Of a DNA stretch of 64,000 nt, positions 49,108 through 59,083 are shown in pieces. The stretch lies in the NCBI GenBank assembly GCA_951813545.1, contig OX638352.1, positions 4,604,835 to 4,668,834 on the forward strand. Direction: 5' to 3'. Each line of letters opens with the position of its first letter. Within the stretch, counting starts at the first letter, position 1. The translations under genes were made by a program, and so were the position numbers. The notes under the pieces are model-generated. The model searched no databases. It saw nothing but the letters and a program-made list of their open reading frames with translations, and was not told the origin of the DNA. This stretch comes from an uncultured Poribacteria bacterium (GTDB taxonomy: Bacteria; Poribacteria; WGA-4E; WGA-3G).

Positions 49108-51420
49108 ATGAAACAAATCAGCTGGAGATGGTTTTTAGGTTGTATTTTCTTGCTCAATCTCACATGGATAGCGGGAGCAGATGAAGCAGCACTCAAGAAC
49201 CCAGATGGCTCGTGGAAATGGACCAATCGACTGGTCCATGAAACCAGTCCCTATCTGTTGCTCCATGCACACAATCCTGTAGACTGGTATCCGTGGAGTG
49301 ATGAGGCGTTAGAATTGGCACAGAAAGAAAATAAATTGATTTTTCTCTCTGTTGGATATTCTACATGTTATTGGTGCCACGTGATGGAGCGGGAGGTTTT
49401 CTCAAATCCGGAAATCGCCGAGATGATGAATAAGAACTTTATCAATATCAAAATTGATAGGGAAGAACGTCCCGATCTCGACGAAATCTATATGACAGCG
49501 ACGCAGCTGCTGATTCAGCGTGGCGGATGGCCCAACTCTGTCTTCCTCACGCCTGATTTGAAGCCGTTTTATGCAGGGACCTATTTCCCACCGACTGATA
49601 TGCCGGGCAGACCGGGGTTTCCAACAATCCTTGACGCAGTACACGAAGCGTGGGTAACACGAGAGGCAGAAGTCATTGAATCCGCAAACCAAATCTCGAA
49701 AACAATTGAGATGGCGATAAGCAGGGGGTTCACAGCACTTAACGCCAGAGCACTCGACAGAGTGCTTGTTACTGCAGCATTGGATTATCTCCGAACCAAC
49801 TATAGCCACGCCTACGGTGGGTTCGGCAGCGCCCCAAAATTCCCAAGTCCTGCCAACCTTGAATTCCTACTAAGTGAATATGAACGAAAATTGGGGTTAC
49901 AAACCGCTCCAACAAAAGATGAGTCGTTATTGAAAATGGTAATGCACACGCTGGATATGATGGCTTACGGCGGAATGTATGATCAAGTTGGTGGTGGGTT
50001 CCACCGATATTCTGTTGACGCGAAGTGGCTTATTCCGCACTTTGAAAAGATGCTTTATGACAACGCACAACTGGCGAAAGTGTATCTCCACGCCTATCAA
50101 TTGACGCAGGCACCACGCTACCAGCGCATTGCTGAAGAGATTTTCAGTTTCATTTTCCGGGAGATGACGGCACCCGAAGGTGGATTTTATGCAGCGTTAG
50201 ACGCTGAGACGGATGCCGAAGAGGGGAAATATTACGTCTGGACTGATGATGAGATTCGGAAGGTTCTCGGCAAAAAGGGCGCGGAGCGTTTCGCCGATGT
50301 TTACGGTGTGGATAAGGGACCCAATTTCGAGGGTAAAAGCGTTCTTTACGTTCCTGAAGCGTCAGCAGTGGAAGGTTCTGTGAAAGACTTATCAGCAGCG
50401 AAAGAGAAACTCTTAAAGGCGCGTGCTGAACGTGAGTATCCTTTGCTGGATACGAAAGTCATTGTGAACTGGAACGGTTTGATGATAGACGCGCTCGCCT
50501 ACGGCTACTATGTCCTCGGTGAGGAACGGTATCTTGCTGCGGCGTCAAAGGCTGCACAGTTTGTGCTTGACACTTTGAGAAAACCTAACGGCGAGTTGTG
50601 GCATACCTATACAGCCGGTGTTGTGAAGCAGGATGCTTACCTTGATGACTACGCCTTTTTTGTGCGCGGTTTGGTTGGATTGTATCACGCTACAGGCGAG
50701 GAAAAATGGTTGGATTCAGCAAGAACGCTCACTGGGACGATGATCCAACTTTTTTGGGACGATAAAAACGGGGGATTCTATTACACGAGGCCGGATGCGA
50801 AACATCTCATTGTGCGGACCAAAAAGCCTTATGATTCCGCAATTCCCTCTGGCAACGCTGTCGCTGTCAAAAACCTTTTGGCCTTCGGGGCAGATTATCG
50901 GAATTATGCTGAAAAGACGTTGCGTACCTTTTCTGATTCTATGGCACAAAGTCCGTCATCCTTTATGCATATGCACTTCGCACTGAACCACTACTTGATG
51001 ACCACAGAGAAAGAGTTTGACGATGCAACGCCGTCACTGGTGACTGCAACCCCTACAATTAAAGCCGAAAACGACGAGATATTTGAAGTGGAACTGCAAC
51101 TCAAAATCGCTACCGGTTGGCACATTAACGCAAACCCGGCAGGGCAAGATAATCTGATTCCGACAACCCTTGAAATGGATACGGATATGCCGGTCGAGAT
51201 TGTTGATATAGCGTATCCGAAAGGCAGATCTGTGCGTTTTGAATTTAGTGCCGCATCCTTGAACGTTTATGAAGGCAGTTTTACGATTCCGTTGAAATTG
51301 AAACGGAAATCGAATGCAACGGGAAGCTCCAAGGTCACTCTAAAGCTTACCTATCAACCGTGTAATGACACCGAGTGCTTATTTCCAGACATGTTGGAGA
51401 TTCCATTAGAATTACCGTAG
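49108..51420 (+). CDS. DUF255 thioredoxin-domain protein (YyaL type) with DsbD-like C-terminal domain
   Basis: About 770 residues. Signal peptide (WFLGCIFLLNLTWIAGA), then the N-terminal DUF255 thioredoxin fold with LVHETSPYLLLHAHNPVDWYPW and SVGYSTCYWCHVMEREVF (CxxC active pair). An alpha/alpha toroid follows (GGFGSAPKFPSP, YDQVGGGFHRYSVD, WLIPHFEKMLYDNA). The last 120 residues add a DsbD/ScsB N-terminal-like domain (ATGWHINANPAGQDNLIPT, YQPCNDTECLFP). The family is exemplified by YyaL/SPATA20, whose function is unsettled; the DsbD-like addition suggests periplasmic redox work. Starts at 49051, 49081 and 49087 are also open; 49108 avoids overlap with hicB. Confidence 0.88.
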   Translation: MKQISWRWFLGCIFLLNLTWIAGADEAALKNPDGSWKWTNRLVHETSPYLLLHAHNPVDWYPWSDEALELAQKENKLIFLSVGYSTCYWCHVMEREVFSNPEIAEMMNKNFINIKIDREERPDLDEIYMTATQLLIQRGGWPNSVFLTPDLKPFYAGTYFPPTDMPGRPGFPTILDAVHEAWVTREAEVIESANQISKTIEMAISRGFTALNARALDRVLVTAALDYLRTNYSHAYGGFGSAPKFPSPANLEFLLSEYERKLGLQTAPTKDESLLKMVMHTLDMMAYGGMYDQVGGGFHRYSVDAKWLIPHFEKMLYDNAQLAKVYLHAYQLTQAPRYQRIAEEIFSFIFREMTAPEGGFYAALDAETDAEEGKYYVWTDDEIRKVLGKKGAERFADVYGVDKGPNFEGKSVLYVPEASAVEGSVKDLSAAKEKLLKARAEREYPLLDTKVIVNWNGLMIDALAYGYYVLGEERYLAAASKAAQFVLDTLRKPNGELWHTYTAGVVKQDAYLDDYAFFVRGLVGLYHATGEEKWLDSARTLTGTMIQLFWDDKNGGFYYTRPDAKHLIVRTKKPYDSAIPSGNAVAVKNLLAFGADYRNYAEKTLRTFSDSMAQSPSSFMHMHFALNHYLMTTEKEFDDATPSLVTATPTIKAENDEIFEVELQLKIATGWHINANPAGQDNLIPTTLEMDTDMPVEIVDIAYPKGRSVRFEFSAASLNVYEGSFTIPLKLKRKSNATGSSKVTLKLTYQPCNDTECLFPDMLEIPLELP

Positions 51421-51911
51421 TTTCACTTATGAGCGCACGTTCCATAATTTTCTTGATAATTAGATGCTTATGTGGTATCCTAAATTTTGATTATCAATCT
51501 CTACCAACACTATCCAACTGGACACTGCGAAAAAAGACATAGAACGTCATTGTTGCGTCGTCTTGTCCTTCCGGCGAGAGTTTTATTTTGTGTTGGACCC
51601 TTTAATGTAGGTGTCAATTTAGGGATTTTCACGGTATTTCATGGCAGCGTTTCTACAAATGCCGCCCCTACGGGGCTTTTTCATGATTTGGCCCGCGCTG
51701 CTACACAGATGCTGAAGAAATCCGCAGAAACACCCAAGCAAATAAACCCTACGGGACTAAAAACCGAACATGCACATCACATTTTTTGCTCAATACAAGA
51801 GGCGTTTTGACTTCAGGGTGTTTCGCTTACAGCAAAAACACACCTATTTTCTCTAAAATTGACACCTATGGACGCTTAATTATGAAATTCCAACCTTAGG
51901 AGGAACCTAAA
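51421..51911. repeat. Intergenic region holding family B repeat, copy 4 (51607-51868)
   Basis: The copy starts GTAGGTGTCAATTTAG and ends CTAAAATTGACACCTAT, the most symmetrical pair of ends in the family. Inside are GCCGCCCCTACGGGGC and AAATAAACCCTACGGGACT. Short open frames here are chance. Confidence 0.65.
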
Positions 51912-52742
51912 ATGAGATCCGTTATTTCGATCTACACCACCATATTTTTCGTTTTGATTACGTGCGCCATCGCCTTTGCCAATGTCGTTGAAGATCCTGT
52001 GCTCTATCTTGATGCTTCTGACAACCCCGCCCACCCAAAGGCATGGGAAAATCTCGGCACCGAGGGCGGTGAATTACTCGCTGCAGACAAAGCACCTGAA
52101 CTGGAAGAAGGGGCAATTAAAATTCCTGCGCTTGGTATTGACGAACAGAACGTAAAGTATTACACAACTAAAGAGTCCCTTCAAACCTTTGGGGGGCCGC
52201 CACAGAAAAATACGCCGATCTTTTTCGAGGACTGGACGTTGGAGTTCCTTTGTAGGCGCAACGGCGATTTCTTTGTTGAGGAGCATCACTTTGCTGGTTT
52301 CCAGAACAGCCCAAGGGAAGGTAAACAGGGAATTCGGCTTTGGATCGTCGGCGGTCAGAAACTGGATATGTCTATCCATGCTAAGGGAGCTAAGCAAGGT
52401 GTCCAAACGCTTAACCTTCAACTGAACGAAGGTGAGTGGACCTGGATAACAGTCGTCGGTACGAGCGGCAAGTCGATTGTAGCGTATCAAGACGGTAAAG
52501 AGGTCAGCGAACAAGCCGGTTTTGAGTTTGACAAGACGTTACCGATAAACGACATCTCGATCGGTGCGAATTCTTATGATGAGCGTCGTCGAACTTTTAA
52601 CGGTTCATTTGCAATCGTCCGGGCATACGACAAAGCGTTGACTGAAGCGGAGGTTAACCAAAATATTGCCGGCACATTTGCTGTTGATCCGGCGGACAAA
52701 CTCTCAACGACTTGGGCAGAGGTAAAACGCGGGTATAAATAG
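51912..52742 (+). CDS. Secreted LamG-like protein
   Basis: 276 residues with a signal peptide (TTIFFVLITCAIAFANV) and a concanavalin-like fold: DPVLYLDASDN, WTLEFLCRRNGDFFVEEHHFAG, WTWITVVGTSGKSIVAYQDGKE, ISIGANSYDERRRTFNGSFAIVRAYDKALTEAEV. The tail AVDPADKLSTTWAEVK is a variant of the shared LamG tail. AGGAGG precedes the ATG. Followed after 157 bases by the glycosidase-like propeller gene, suggesting glycan use. The spacer contains a GGCGAGGTT TTC AACCTCGCC hairpin at about 52804-52824. Confidence 0.8.
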   Translation: MRSVISIYTTIFFVLITCAIAFANVVEDPVLYLDASDNPAHPKAWENLGTEGGELLAADKAPELEEGAIKIPALGIDEQNVKYYTTKESLQTFGGPPQKNTPIFFEDWTLEFLCRRNGDFFVEEHHFAGFQNSPREGKQGIRLWIVGGQKLDMSIHAKGAKQGVQTLNLQLNEGEWTWITVVGTSGKSIVAYQDGKEVSEQAGFEFDKTLPINDISIGANSYDERRRTFNGSFAIVRAYDKALTEAEVNQNIAGTFAVDPADKLSTTWAEVKRGYK

Positions 52743-52899
52743 AATCGAAAGTCTATATCTACCTTGTAGGATTGACCTTTTGGTCGCGATCCTTCTCTCA
52801 CTGGCGAGGTTTTCAACCTCGCCACTTCTAATTATAGATACGGTTTCCTAACCGCACACGCATAACACTTTTCAATACAGCTTGATAGAGAGAATAGTA

Positions 52900-54312
52900 A
52901 TGTCTAAGCATCAAACTGTTCGGACACAACTTCGAGAAACCCGACACCTTGTTCTGGATGATCGCCTTATTGATGAGGTTATAGCGGCGAAACTCACCCT
53001 TGGAGAGATCAGCAAACATCCCCGGAATCCGCTTTTTGGTGAGGATAAACCGTGGGAGCCGCGTTTTGACAATGTCTATGCTAACGTCATCTATGATACG
53101 GAGGATCGGCTTTACAAATGCTGGTACAACCCGTTCATCATAGATAAGCGAGTAACGCATACACCGCCTGAAAAACGGCATCCGGATTGGTGCAATTACA
53201 TGGATGTAAAGCCATCGGATCGGGAGATGGGGGTCTGTTATGCTTTCTCGGCAGACGGTCTTCACTGGAAGAAACCTGAACTCGGACTTGTTGAATTTGA
53301 AGGTAACACACAAAACAATATACTGATGCGCCGTGTAAACGGCGTAGGTGTATTCAAGGATGAACGTGAAACTGATCCGGCAAGACGTTATAAGATGTTT
53401 TTCTGCGGAGAGCCACAGATGACAGTCGCGTTCTCTTCAGATGGATTGCACTGGAGCGAACCGCTTCCGATCCTAGAGGTTGAGGCACACGGCACACACC
53501 CCAACGTTTTTTGGGCGGAGACGTTAAGCAAATACGTCGGTATTACCCGTCAGCATGCTGGTAGTATTCGCCTCGTAACGCGGACAGAATCCCCCGATTT
53601 TGTGCAGTGGACACCGGACGAAACTATTCTTGAAGGTGTCAGTCCGCGTCTACAGACGCATGATATGATTGTATTCCCGACGTGTGGGATTTACATCGGG
53701 TTGCTCGGTATAATGGTCTATCCGGGGGACTCCAATGCTGAGGTGAAGCAGCATGTTGAGTTGGCTTGGAGTCCGGACACCCTCGAATGGCACCGCATAC
53801 AAGAAGGAACTCCATTTATGGGGCATACCTCATCAAAAACGGGGCGTTATGGCGCGCTGCCTTACGATTGGGGAACGATTTTTCCTTCTGCCCCGATTTT
53901 CTTTGACGATGAGGTTCGTATCTATTACGGTGCTGGAGACGGCTACTTTTTCAACTGGCGCAAGGGCTATCTCGCACTTGCAACGCTTCGACCCGACGGT
54001 TGGGCAGGCTATGAACCGGTCCGCGCAGATACGCCAGCTGTCATAACAACGCAGCCGTTACCCTTTACTCATCCATCCGTTGGCATCACGGCTGATGTAC
54101 GGGAGGATGGTTCGGTGCGTGTCGCCGTTCTGGATAAAGCAGGTAGCCAACGTGCCGTTAGCAAACCAATTCGCGCTACTGGAACGGATTCCCAAGTGGA
54201 ATGGGAAACGAGTCAAGATTTAGCCAACCTAAGTGGCGAGCAAGTTCGGCTCAGATTTCAAGTTCACAATGCCAAGTTGTACGCCTTTCAAATCGGGACA
54301 GAGAATGGGTGA
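52900..54312 (+). CDS. Glycosidase-like five-bladed propeller protein (GH32/43/68-like)
   Basis: 470 residues, no signal peptide. Repeating blades: NPLFGEDKPWEP, YANVIYDTEDRLYKCWYN, VCYAFSADGLHWKKPELG, ARRYKMFFCGEPQMTVAFSSDGLHWSEP, IYYGAGDGYFFNWRKGYLALA. The SxDGLHWxxP phrase is typical of sialidase/levanase-like propellers in planctomycete-type genomes. Likely acts on a glycan or glycoside, but the catalytic trio is not assigned. ATG at 52900 has GAGAGA upstream; a TTG six codons earlier is less likely. Convergent with the aminotransferase, 18 bases apart. Confidence 0.65.
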   Translation: MSKHQTVRTQLRETRHLVLDDRLIDEVIAAKLTLGEISKHPRNPLFGEDKPWEPRFDNVYANVIYDTEDRLYKCWYNPFIIDKRVTHTPPEKRHPDWCNYMDVKPSDREMGVCYAFSADGLHWKKPELGLVEFEGNTQNNILMRRVNGVGVFKDERETDPARRYKMFFCGEPQMTVAFSSDGLHWSEPLPILEVEAHGTHPNVFWAETLSKYVGITRQHAGSIRLVTRTESPDFVQWTPDETILEGVSPRLQTHDMIVFPTCGIYIGLLGIMVYPGDSNAEVKQHVELAWSPDTLEWHRIQEGTPFMGHTSSKTGRYGALPYDWGTIFPSAPIFFDDEVRIYYGAGDGYFFNWRKGYLALATLRPDGWAGYEPVRADTPAVITTQPLPFTHPSVGITADVREDGSVRVAVLDKAGSQRAVSKPIRATGTDSQVEWETSQDLANLSGEQVRLRFQVHNAKLYAFQIGTENG

Positions 54313-54330
54313 CACGTAAGGCAACATCGG

Positions 54331-55521
54331 CTACAGTTCATGAACGTGCGCCCGAATCTTCTGGAATGCATCTAAAATCAGTTGCATGTCGTCTGTGTCG
54401 CCTAAAAACATGGAATGTCCGAAGCTGCAAACTTCTTCGCGGTACACCCGTTCTGCTTCTGGACAATTGAGCGCGCTGTAGTTGATCGCTTGGTCTCCGA
54501 GATATTTGCGTGGCAATCCGAGTTGGTCAAATAGTTCGGGGTTGCCGAAGGGACCTTCGTTGTAAATAGGTTCGCCGTGCGCACCGACACCACATGAGAT
54601 GCCCTCCGCACTGAGTGCTTCCATGAACCTTCCGCGTGAAATACCACCGAACTCCTCGGAGACAAACCGGAAGTCCCAATAGTAGAAACACCAGCGTGTG
54701 ACACGCTCGTCCCGTGGAATTGGGTGAAGTCCCTTTATCGCTTCCATACCTTTGGAAAGGTAGGCGATGTTTCGTTCGCGCGTCTCTACCTGCTCTTCAA
54801 ACCGTTCCAGTTGGTTCAACAGAAGTGTTGCTTGGAAGTTTGTCATCCGCATATTCAGCTGTGCGAAATTACCTGCCTTTCCTGCGAGTTCTTCGTCGTT
54901 TGTTATCACCATTCCGCCTTCGCCACAAGTGAGTGTCTTTCCCATCTGGAAACTGAATGCGCCGAGATGTCCGATTGAACCCATCCCTTTTCCGCGCCAC
55001 TGTGAACCGTGTGCATGGGCACAATCTTCAATCACTTTGAGATCGTGCCTTTCGGCAATCTCCATAATCGCATCCATATCCGCCGGATAGCCGCCGTTAT
55101 GGACTGGGATGATTGCCCGTGTTCGCGGTGTAATCGCTTTTTCAATTACATCAGGTGCGATATTATAGGTGAGCGGGTCTATGTCAACAATCACCGGCAC
55201 GGCATTGACGCAGACAGCCGATGTTCCTGTTGCCACAAACGTGAGTGCTGGAACGATGACTTCATCACCCGCGGTGACCCCAGCAGCCTTTAGTGCGCAC
55301 TGTAGTGCCACGGTGCCGTTTGCGAGTGGAATCCCGTATTTTGCGTCCTGAAACGCTGCGAACTTTTCACCGACTTCATCGACTTTCTCGCGTCGGTTCC
55401 ACGCGCCGCTCCGCAGGGTCTCTAACAGTGCGTTCTCTTCGGTTTCATCAAAAATGGGCCAACTTTTCCCTAAACTCCCTTTGACGACAGGTTCACCACC
55501 ATTGAGTGCTAACTTTGCCAT
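54331..55521 (-). CDS. DegT/DnrJ/EryC1/StrS-family aminotransferase
   Basis: PLP-dependent sugar aminotransferase or AHBA-synthase-like enzyme, 396 residues. Landmarks: PLANGTVALQCALKAAGV, GDEVIVPALTFVATGTSAV, VIEDCAHAHGSQWRGKG (Asp binding the PLP nitrogen) and FSFQMGKTLTCGEGGMV with the Schiff-base Lys. The start at 55521 has AAGGGGG eight bases away; another ATG two codons upstream is too close. It probably makes an amino sugar, or is one of the many catabolic-region relatives with unknown substrate. It is divergent from the P1 peptidase gene. Confidence 0.9.
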   Translation of the reverse strand: MAKLALNGGEPVVKGSLGKSWPIFDETEENALLETLRSGAWNRREKVDEVGEKFAAFQDAKYGIPLANGTVALQCALKAAGVTAGDEVIVPALTFVATGTSAVCVNAVPVIVDIDPLTYNIAPDVIEKAITPRTRAIIPVHNGGYPADMDAIMEIAERHDLKVIEDCAHAHGSQWRGKGMGSIGHLGAFSFQMGKTLTCGEGGMVITNDEELAGKAGNFAQLNMRMTNFQATLLLNQLERFEEQVETRERNIAYLSKGMEAIKGLHPIPRDERVTRWCFYYWDFRFVSEEFGGISRGRFMEALSAEGISCGVGAHGEPIYNEGPFGNPELFDQLGLPRKYLGDQAINYSALNCPEAERVYREEVCSFGHSMFLGDTDDMQLILDAFQKIRAHVHEL

Positions 55522-55639
55522 GTCCATGTCCCCCTTGTTATATGCTCCAGTGTTATGAATAGTTCTGATTTTAGCAATGCGTCCCTTTTTTGTCAATTTC
55601 TTTAGCACCGTTGGGGGCACAATGTTTATGGCATTTTGC

Positions 55640-55668
55640 TTGCAGATTTAATCGGGATCCCTTATAGT
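55640..55668 (+). promoter_or_regulatory. Promoter of the P1 peptidase gene
   Basis: TTGCAG (55640-55645), a 17-base spacer and TATAGT (55663-55668), 33 bases before the ATG at 55701. Confidence 0.55.
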
Positions 55669-55700
55669 AATCTTCAGAAACCTAAAGCACCGTGTAAGCA

Positions 55701-56618
55701 ATGGAATCAACGAACCAAACACTCACAGCAATAGATGGAATCAAGGTTGGACATGCCACCGACGCAACTGCTCGGACAGGATGTACTGTTGTCCTCTGTC
55801 CAGCCGGAGCAACAGCAGGTGTTGACGTGCGTGGTGCTGCACCCGGTACACGCGAAACGGAAGCACTCCGTTCCGGACGCTTGGTTCAGAAAGCACATGC
55901 CATTCTGCTGACCGGTGGAAGTGCCTTCGGGTTAGATGCTGCAGGCGGTGTCGTCCAGTATCTTGAGGAACAAAACGTCGGTTTTCCTGCCGGTCCTGTG
56001 CGTGTGCCGATTGTTCCTGCTGCTGTGATTTTCGATCTGGGGGTTGGCAACGCAAAGGTCCGTCCTGACCGAGAGATGGGGTATCAGGCGTGCCGGAATG
56101 CGACAGGTGAACCCGTAGCGATGGGTGCTATCGGAGCGGGGACGGGTGCCACAGTCGGTAAGGCTCCAGGGGTTTCATCTTCTTCAGGGGGTGTTGGTTC
56201 AGCGTGTATGCGTCTCGATTCCGGTTTGATTGTCGCTGCGGTTGTGGTTGTGAATGCGCTGGGAAACGTTGTGCATCCCAAGACTGGCGAGATTCTCGCG
56301 GGTGGGAAGGAGAACGGTAATTTTGTGGACATTACTGAACGGCTTTTAGATGCCAATAATATCGTTCGTGGAACAAACACAACTATCGGTGTTGTGGCAA
56401 CAAATGCTACGCTTACTCCCGCGGAGGCAAACCGGGTCGCAGAGATGGCGCACGATGGGATGGCGCGAGCGATTCGTCCTTCACATACGATGTTCGATGG
56501 GGATACGCTTTTTGCCCTTGCCACAGGGACGTACACGGGGAGCAGCGTGAATGCTGTCGGTATCCTCGCTGCGGAGGTTGTCGCGGAGGCAATTGTTAAC
56601 GCGGTGAGGACGAGGTAA
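55701..56618 (+). CDS. P1-family (S58) peptidase/aminopeptidase
   Basis: 305-residue N-terminal-nucleophile type peptidase of the DmpA/P1 family, which self-cleaves and trims N-terminal residues from peptides. Family marks: IDGIKVGHATD, TGCTVVLCPAGATAGVDVRG, LTGGSAFGLDAAGGVVQYLEE, GATVGKAPG and RGTNTTIGVVATNA, where the nucleophile lies in the TNTT segment. Length is typical of the shorter branch. Its stop faces the phosphodiesterase stop 9 bases away. Confidence 0.92.
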   Translation: MESTNQTLTAIDGIKVGHATDATARTGCTVVLCPAGATAGVDVRGAAPGTRETEALRSGRLVQKAHAILLTGGSAFGLDAAGGVVQYLEEQNVGFPAGPVRVPIVPAAVIFDLGVGNAKVRPDREMGYQACRNATGEPVAMGAIGAGTGATVGKAPGVSSSSGGVGSACMRLDSGLIVAAVVVVNALGNVVHPKTGEILAGGKENGNFVDITERLLDANNIVRGTNTTIGVVATNATLTPAEANRVAEMAHDGMARAIRPSHTMFDGDTLFALATGTYTGSSVNAVGILAAEVVAEAIVNAVRTR

Positions 56619-56626
56619 CCTCGTCT

Positions 56627-58018
56627 CTACATCGGTTTCCCTTGCATTGCTTCTGGAATGTCAATACCGAATTCGTCTAATACCGTCGGGGCAATGTCGT
56701 ATATACGTTTTGTAGGTACTTTTCTGAGTTGTCGTGATTCTACGGAGGAATGGGACGCAGATTTGAGTATGAAAATTCCCATCTCCGCGTGATTGCAATC
56801 GTCGGGCCCGGTGTCGTTTTCGTAGGTATAAATGCTGTTATATCCTACACTTCCGACCGAACGCCAAAACAGATTACCAAAATAAGCAATAAGATCTGGT
56901 GCGATGTTCCGGCATTCTCGGTAAACCTCTTCGGGTTTGAAGACGCGCGTGTTGATGTTATTTCCGTTTTCGTCTGTAATTGCTTCGAGTTGTGCCTTCA
57001 ACTCATCACGGATATTTTCATAGTCTCCCGCGCTAACAGTCCCGCGAGGTTCTCTGCCTTCAACGTTTATAAAGATTCGCCCGTAATATCCACCTTCTCC
57101 CCACGCCTTTGTTTTTTTCCAGTCTACCATGTCTGGTGTCCACCGTGTGATTCCTTGCGGTTCGGTTTTGAGCGTCAGATAGCCGTGTTGCCGGAGCCAT
57201 TCGTTGACACAGATACCGCCGTCCATCCGTTTTGCCCCGTGGTCGGAGACCACCATAACAGTGGTGTCTTCATCGACGCAGGCTAAGGTCTCTCCGAGTT
57301 CTGCGTCGAGGGCGCGATAGTAGTTCCGCATCGTCTCCGAGAACGGTGAATTCGGTTCATATTTTGGATGCGTTTCGTCCCAAAACCGCCAGAAGGCGTG
57401 GTGAAGCCGATCGGAACCCATTTCAACCATTGTGAATAGGTCCCAGTCTTTTGTCTCAATCAGATAGCGGGCGAGTTTGAAACGTTCGGAGGTCATTTTT
57501 AGGAGTTGTTGCTCCAGTTCGGCGCGCCGGTCTGTCCGGAAGTTCGGGATATCGATCATGTAGTCGCTTGCGACTTGTGTGATTTCTCGCGATAGTCGTC
57601 TTGGGAAAGTCCATTGCGAATCACGAGTCGGTGTGAGGAAACTGGTAACCATCCATCCGGGGAATGGCTTGGCGGGATAAGTGAGCGGCACTCCCAAAAC
57701 GATTGATTTCTTTCCGGCTTGCCCTAATAGATCCCAGAGTGTTGGTACTTTTACGGCGTGTGCGTTGGCTATGGCCAAGGCATCGTAGGAATAGTCTTTA
57801 CGGTTGCGGAACCCATAGACACCGAGTTCACCCGGGTCACGGCTCGTCATCATGCACATCCACGCAGGCACGGTGATAGGTGGGATTGTGCTTTCCAATT
57901 CGCCGTAGATGCCTTCTTCCATCAAGCGATGCGTATTGGGCATGTCGGCTTTAAACGCATCGAAAACAAGCTCAGGTGCTGCACAATCCCAACCGATAAT
58001 AAGGACACGTTTCTTCAT
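56627..58018 (-). CDS. Alkaline phosphatase-superfamily phosphodiesterase
   Basis: 463-residue enzyme of the type I phosphodiesterase/nucleotide pyrophosphatase (AP superfamily) group. Metal and nucleophile positions: IIGWDCAAPE (first Asp), PPITVPAWMCMMT (nucleophile Thr/Ser region), EMGSDRLHHAFW (Asp and His), VVSDHGAKRM (Asp-His) and a C-terminal CNHAEMGIFIL (His). No signal peptide, so cytoplasmic. Substrates of this branch are unknown. It heads a minus-strand group with PhyH and sulfatase genes separated by family A repeats. Confidence 0.88.
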   Translation of the reverse strand: MKKRVLIIGWDCAAPELVFDAFKADMPNTHRLMEEGIYGELESTIPPITVPAWMCMMTSRDPGELGVYGFRNRKDYSYDALAIANAHAVKVPTLWDLLGQAGKKSIVLGVPLTYPAKPFPGWMVTSFLTPTRDSQWTFPRRLSREITQVASDYMIDIPNFRTDRRAELEQQLLKMTSERFKLARYLIETKDWDLFTMVEMGSDRLHHAFWRFWDETHPKYEPNSPFSETMRNYYRALDAELGETLACVDEDTTVMVVSDHGAKRMDGGICVNEWLRQHGYLTLKTEPQGITRWTPDMVDWKKTKAWGEGGYYGRIFINVEGREPRGTVSAGDYENIRDELKAQLEAITDENGNNINTRVFKPEEVYRECRNIAPDLIAYFGNLFWRSVGSVGYNSIYTYENDTGPDDCNHAEMGIFILKSASHSSVESRQLRKVPTKRIYDIAPTVLDEFGIDIPEAMQGKPM

Positions 58019-58052
58019 ATTTTAAACTATAAAATCTGGTCGCCGTTCATTT

Positions 58053-58170
58053 TATGGTAAAATTCACAATTATTTCAACATTATGGGAAGGCGAGGATAC
58101 AATCCTCGCCAGCAGCGATGAGGGTTTCCTTTACTGAAAAACTGTCTACATATTTTCGGATTTTACTATA
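58053..58170. repeat. Family A MITE-like element, copy 4
   Basis: 118 bases from TATGGTAAAATTCACAATTA to CGGATTTTACTATA. Central perfect hairpin GGCGAGGAT ACA ATCCTCGCC (58090-58110), identical to the copy at 27684-27704. Confidence 0.6.
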
Positions 58171-58172
58171 AA

Positions 58173-58973
58173 TCACGGCTTGTGATCGGTATTAACAGGT
58201 GGTTCGTCGTTGTCAAGGAACCGTTCAATCGTGTTTCTTGTTGCCGGACGCGTCCGGAAATCCGCAACCCACGGTTCACGGAAGTACGCCTGCTTTTCAC
58301 GCGGTAAAGCAGACAACACTTCAGGTGGGATCGGTAGACGGTGCCAGTGTGTCGCGAGATGCGCATAAGCGTTTAGCACTGCGACACGCGGTGTCTCCCG
58401 TTGCCACACGGGACCGGCGTGACATAGGTTTTCCGTGAAGAAGATTGCACTGCCAGCGGGGCATTCGTAGGTCATAAGGAACGGACTCCGCTTTCCGTCC
58501 TCTAATGACATGTGGTCAGGATGCATCGGGAAGTTCGATTTGTGACTACCGACTATAAAGTGCGTCCCACCATCCTTTTTGGAAATATCTGTCAGTTCAA
58601 AGACGACGCGCACCATTCCAGCGTGGATCTGTCCATTGTTGGCACGGTATCCGAAGATCGGATCTGCCTGTTGCGGTCCACCACCGTGGAGTTCGCCGTG
58701 CCTCCGCCCTTTTTCGCGCCAGACAGAGTAGGAGTGCTCTAACCGGATCTCAGGTCCGATGATTTCGTGTAGCACATCGAGGACTTTGGGGTGATCAATC
58801 AAGACGCTCGCGGGACCACCCGGGACGGCACTGTGTTCCGGCGGTAAGGATTCTTTGTCATGATGTATCCGGTCGATCTGATCAACGATTGCATCTATTT
58901 CGTCGCGTTCAAGGATCGCAGGACGAACGAGGAATCCGGTTAAGTCAAACCGAAATTTTTCTTCATCAGTCAT
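58173..58973 (-). CDS. Phytanoyl-CoA dioxygenase (PhyH) family protein
   Basis: 266-residue Fe(II)/2-oxoglutarate dioxygenase-like protein of the expanded PhyH group in planctomycete/poribacterial genomes. Core motifs: RRHGELHGGGPQQADP, VRVVFELTDISKKDGGTHFIVGSHKSNFP and CPAGSAIFFTENLCHAGPVW (distal His), with a basic residue later for 2-oxoglutarate. The usual H-x-D is H-G-G here, so the acidic iron ligand is not obvious. Substrate unknown. It starts divergently from nothing and is followed on the same strand by a family A repeat and the phosphodiesterase gene. Confidence 0.88.
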   Translation of the reverse strand: MTDEEKFRFDLTGFLVRPAILERDEIDAIVDQIDRIHHDKESLPPEHSAVPGGPASVLIDHPKVLDVLHEIIGPEIRLEHSYSVWREKGRRHGELHGGGPQQADPIFGYRANNGQIHAGMVRVVFELTDISKKDGGTHFIVGSHKSNFPMHPDHMSLEDGKRSPFLMTYECPAGSAIFFTENLCHAGPVWQRETPRVAVLNAYAHLATHWHRLPIPPEVLSALPREKQAYFREPWVADFRTRPATRNTIERFLDNDEPPVNTDHKP

Positions 58974-59083
58974 AGGTTGATATCTCCTATGTTAGCTTTG
59001 TGGTAAAGCATAAAATACGTAGATATTTCTGATTTTATCATGAAATCAACTACAACGCACAATTAAATCCTTGTAAGGTCTAA

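Noticed and set aside
51487..51810. 107-residue frame in the gap after the DUF255 gene
   Set aside because: Runs through a family B repeat and has no protein-like features.
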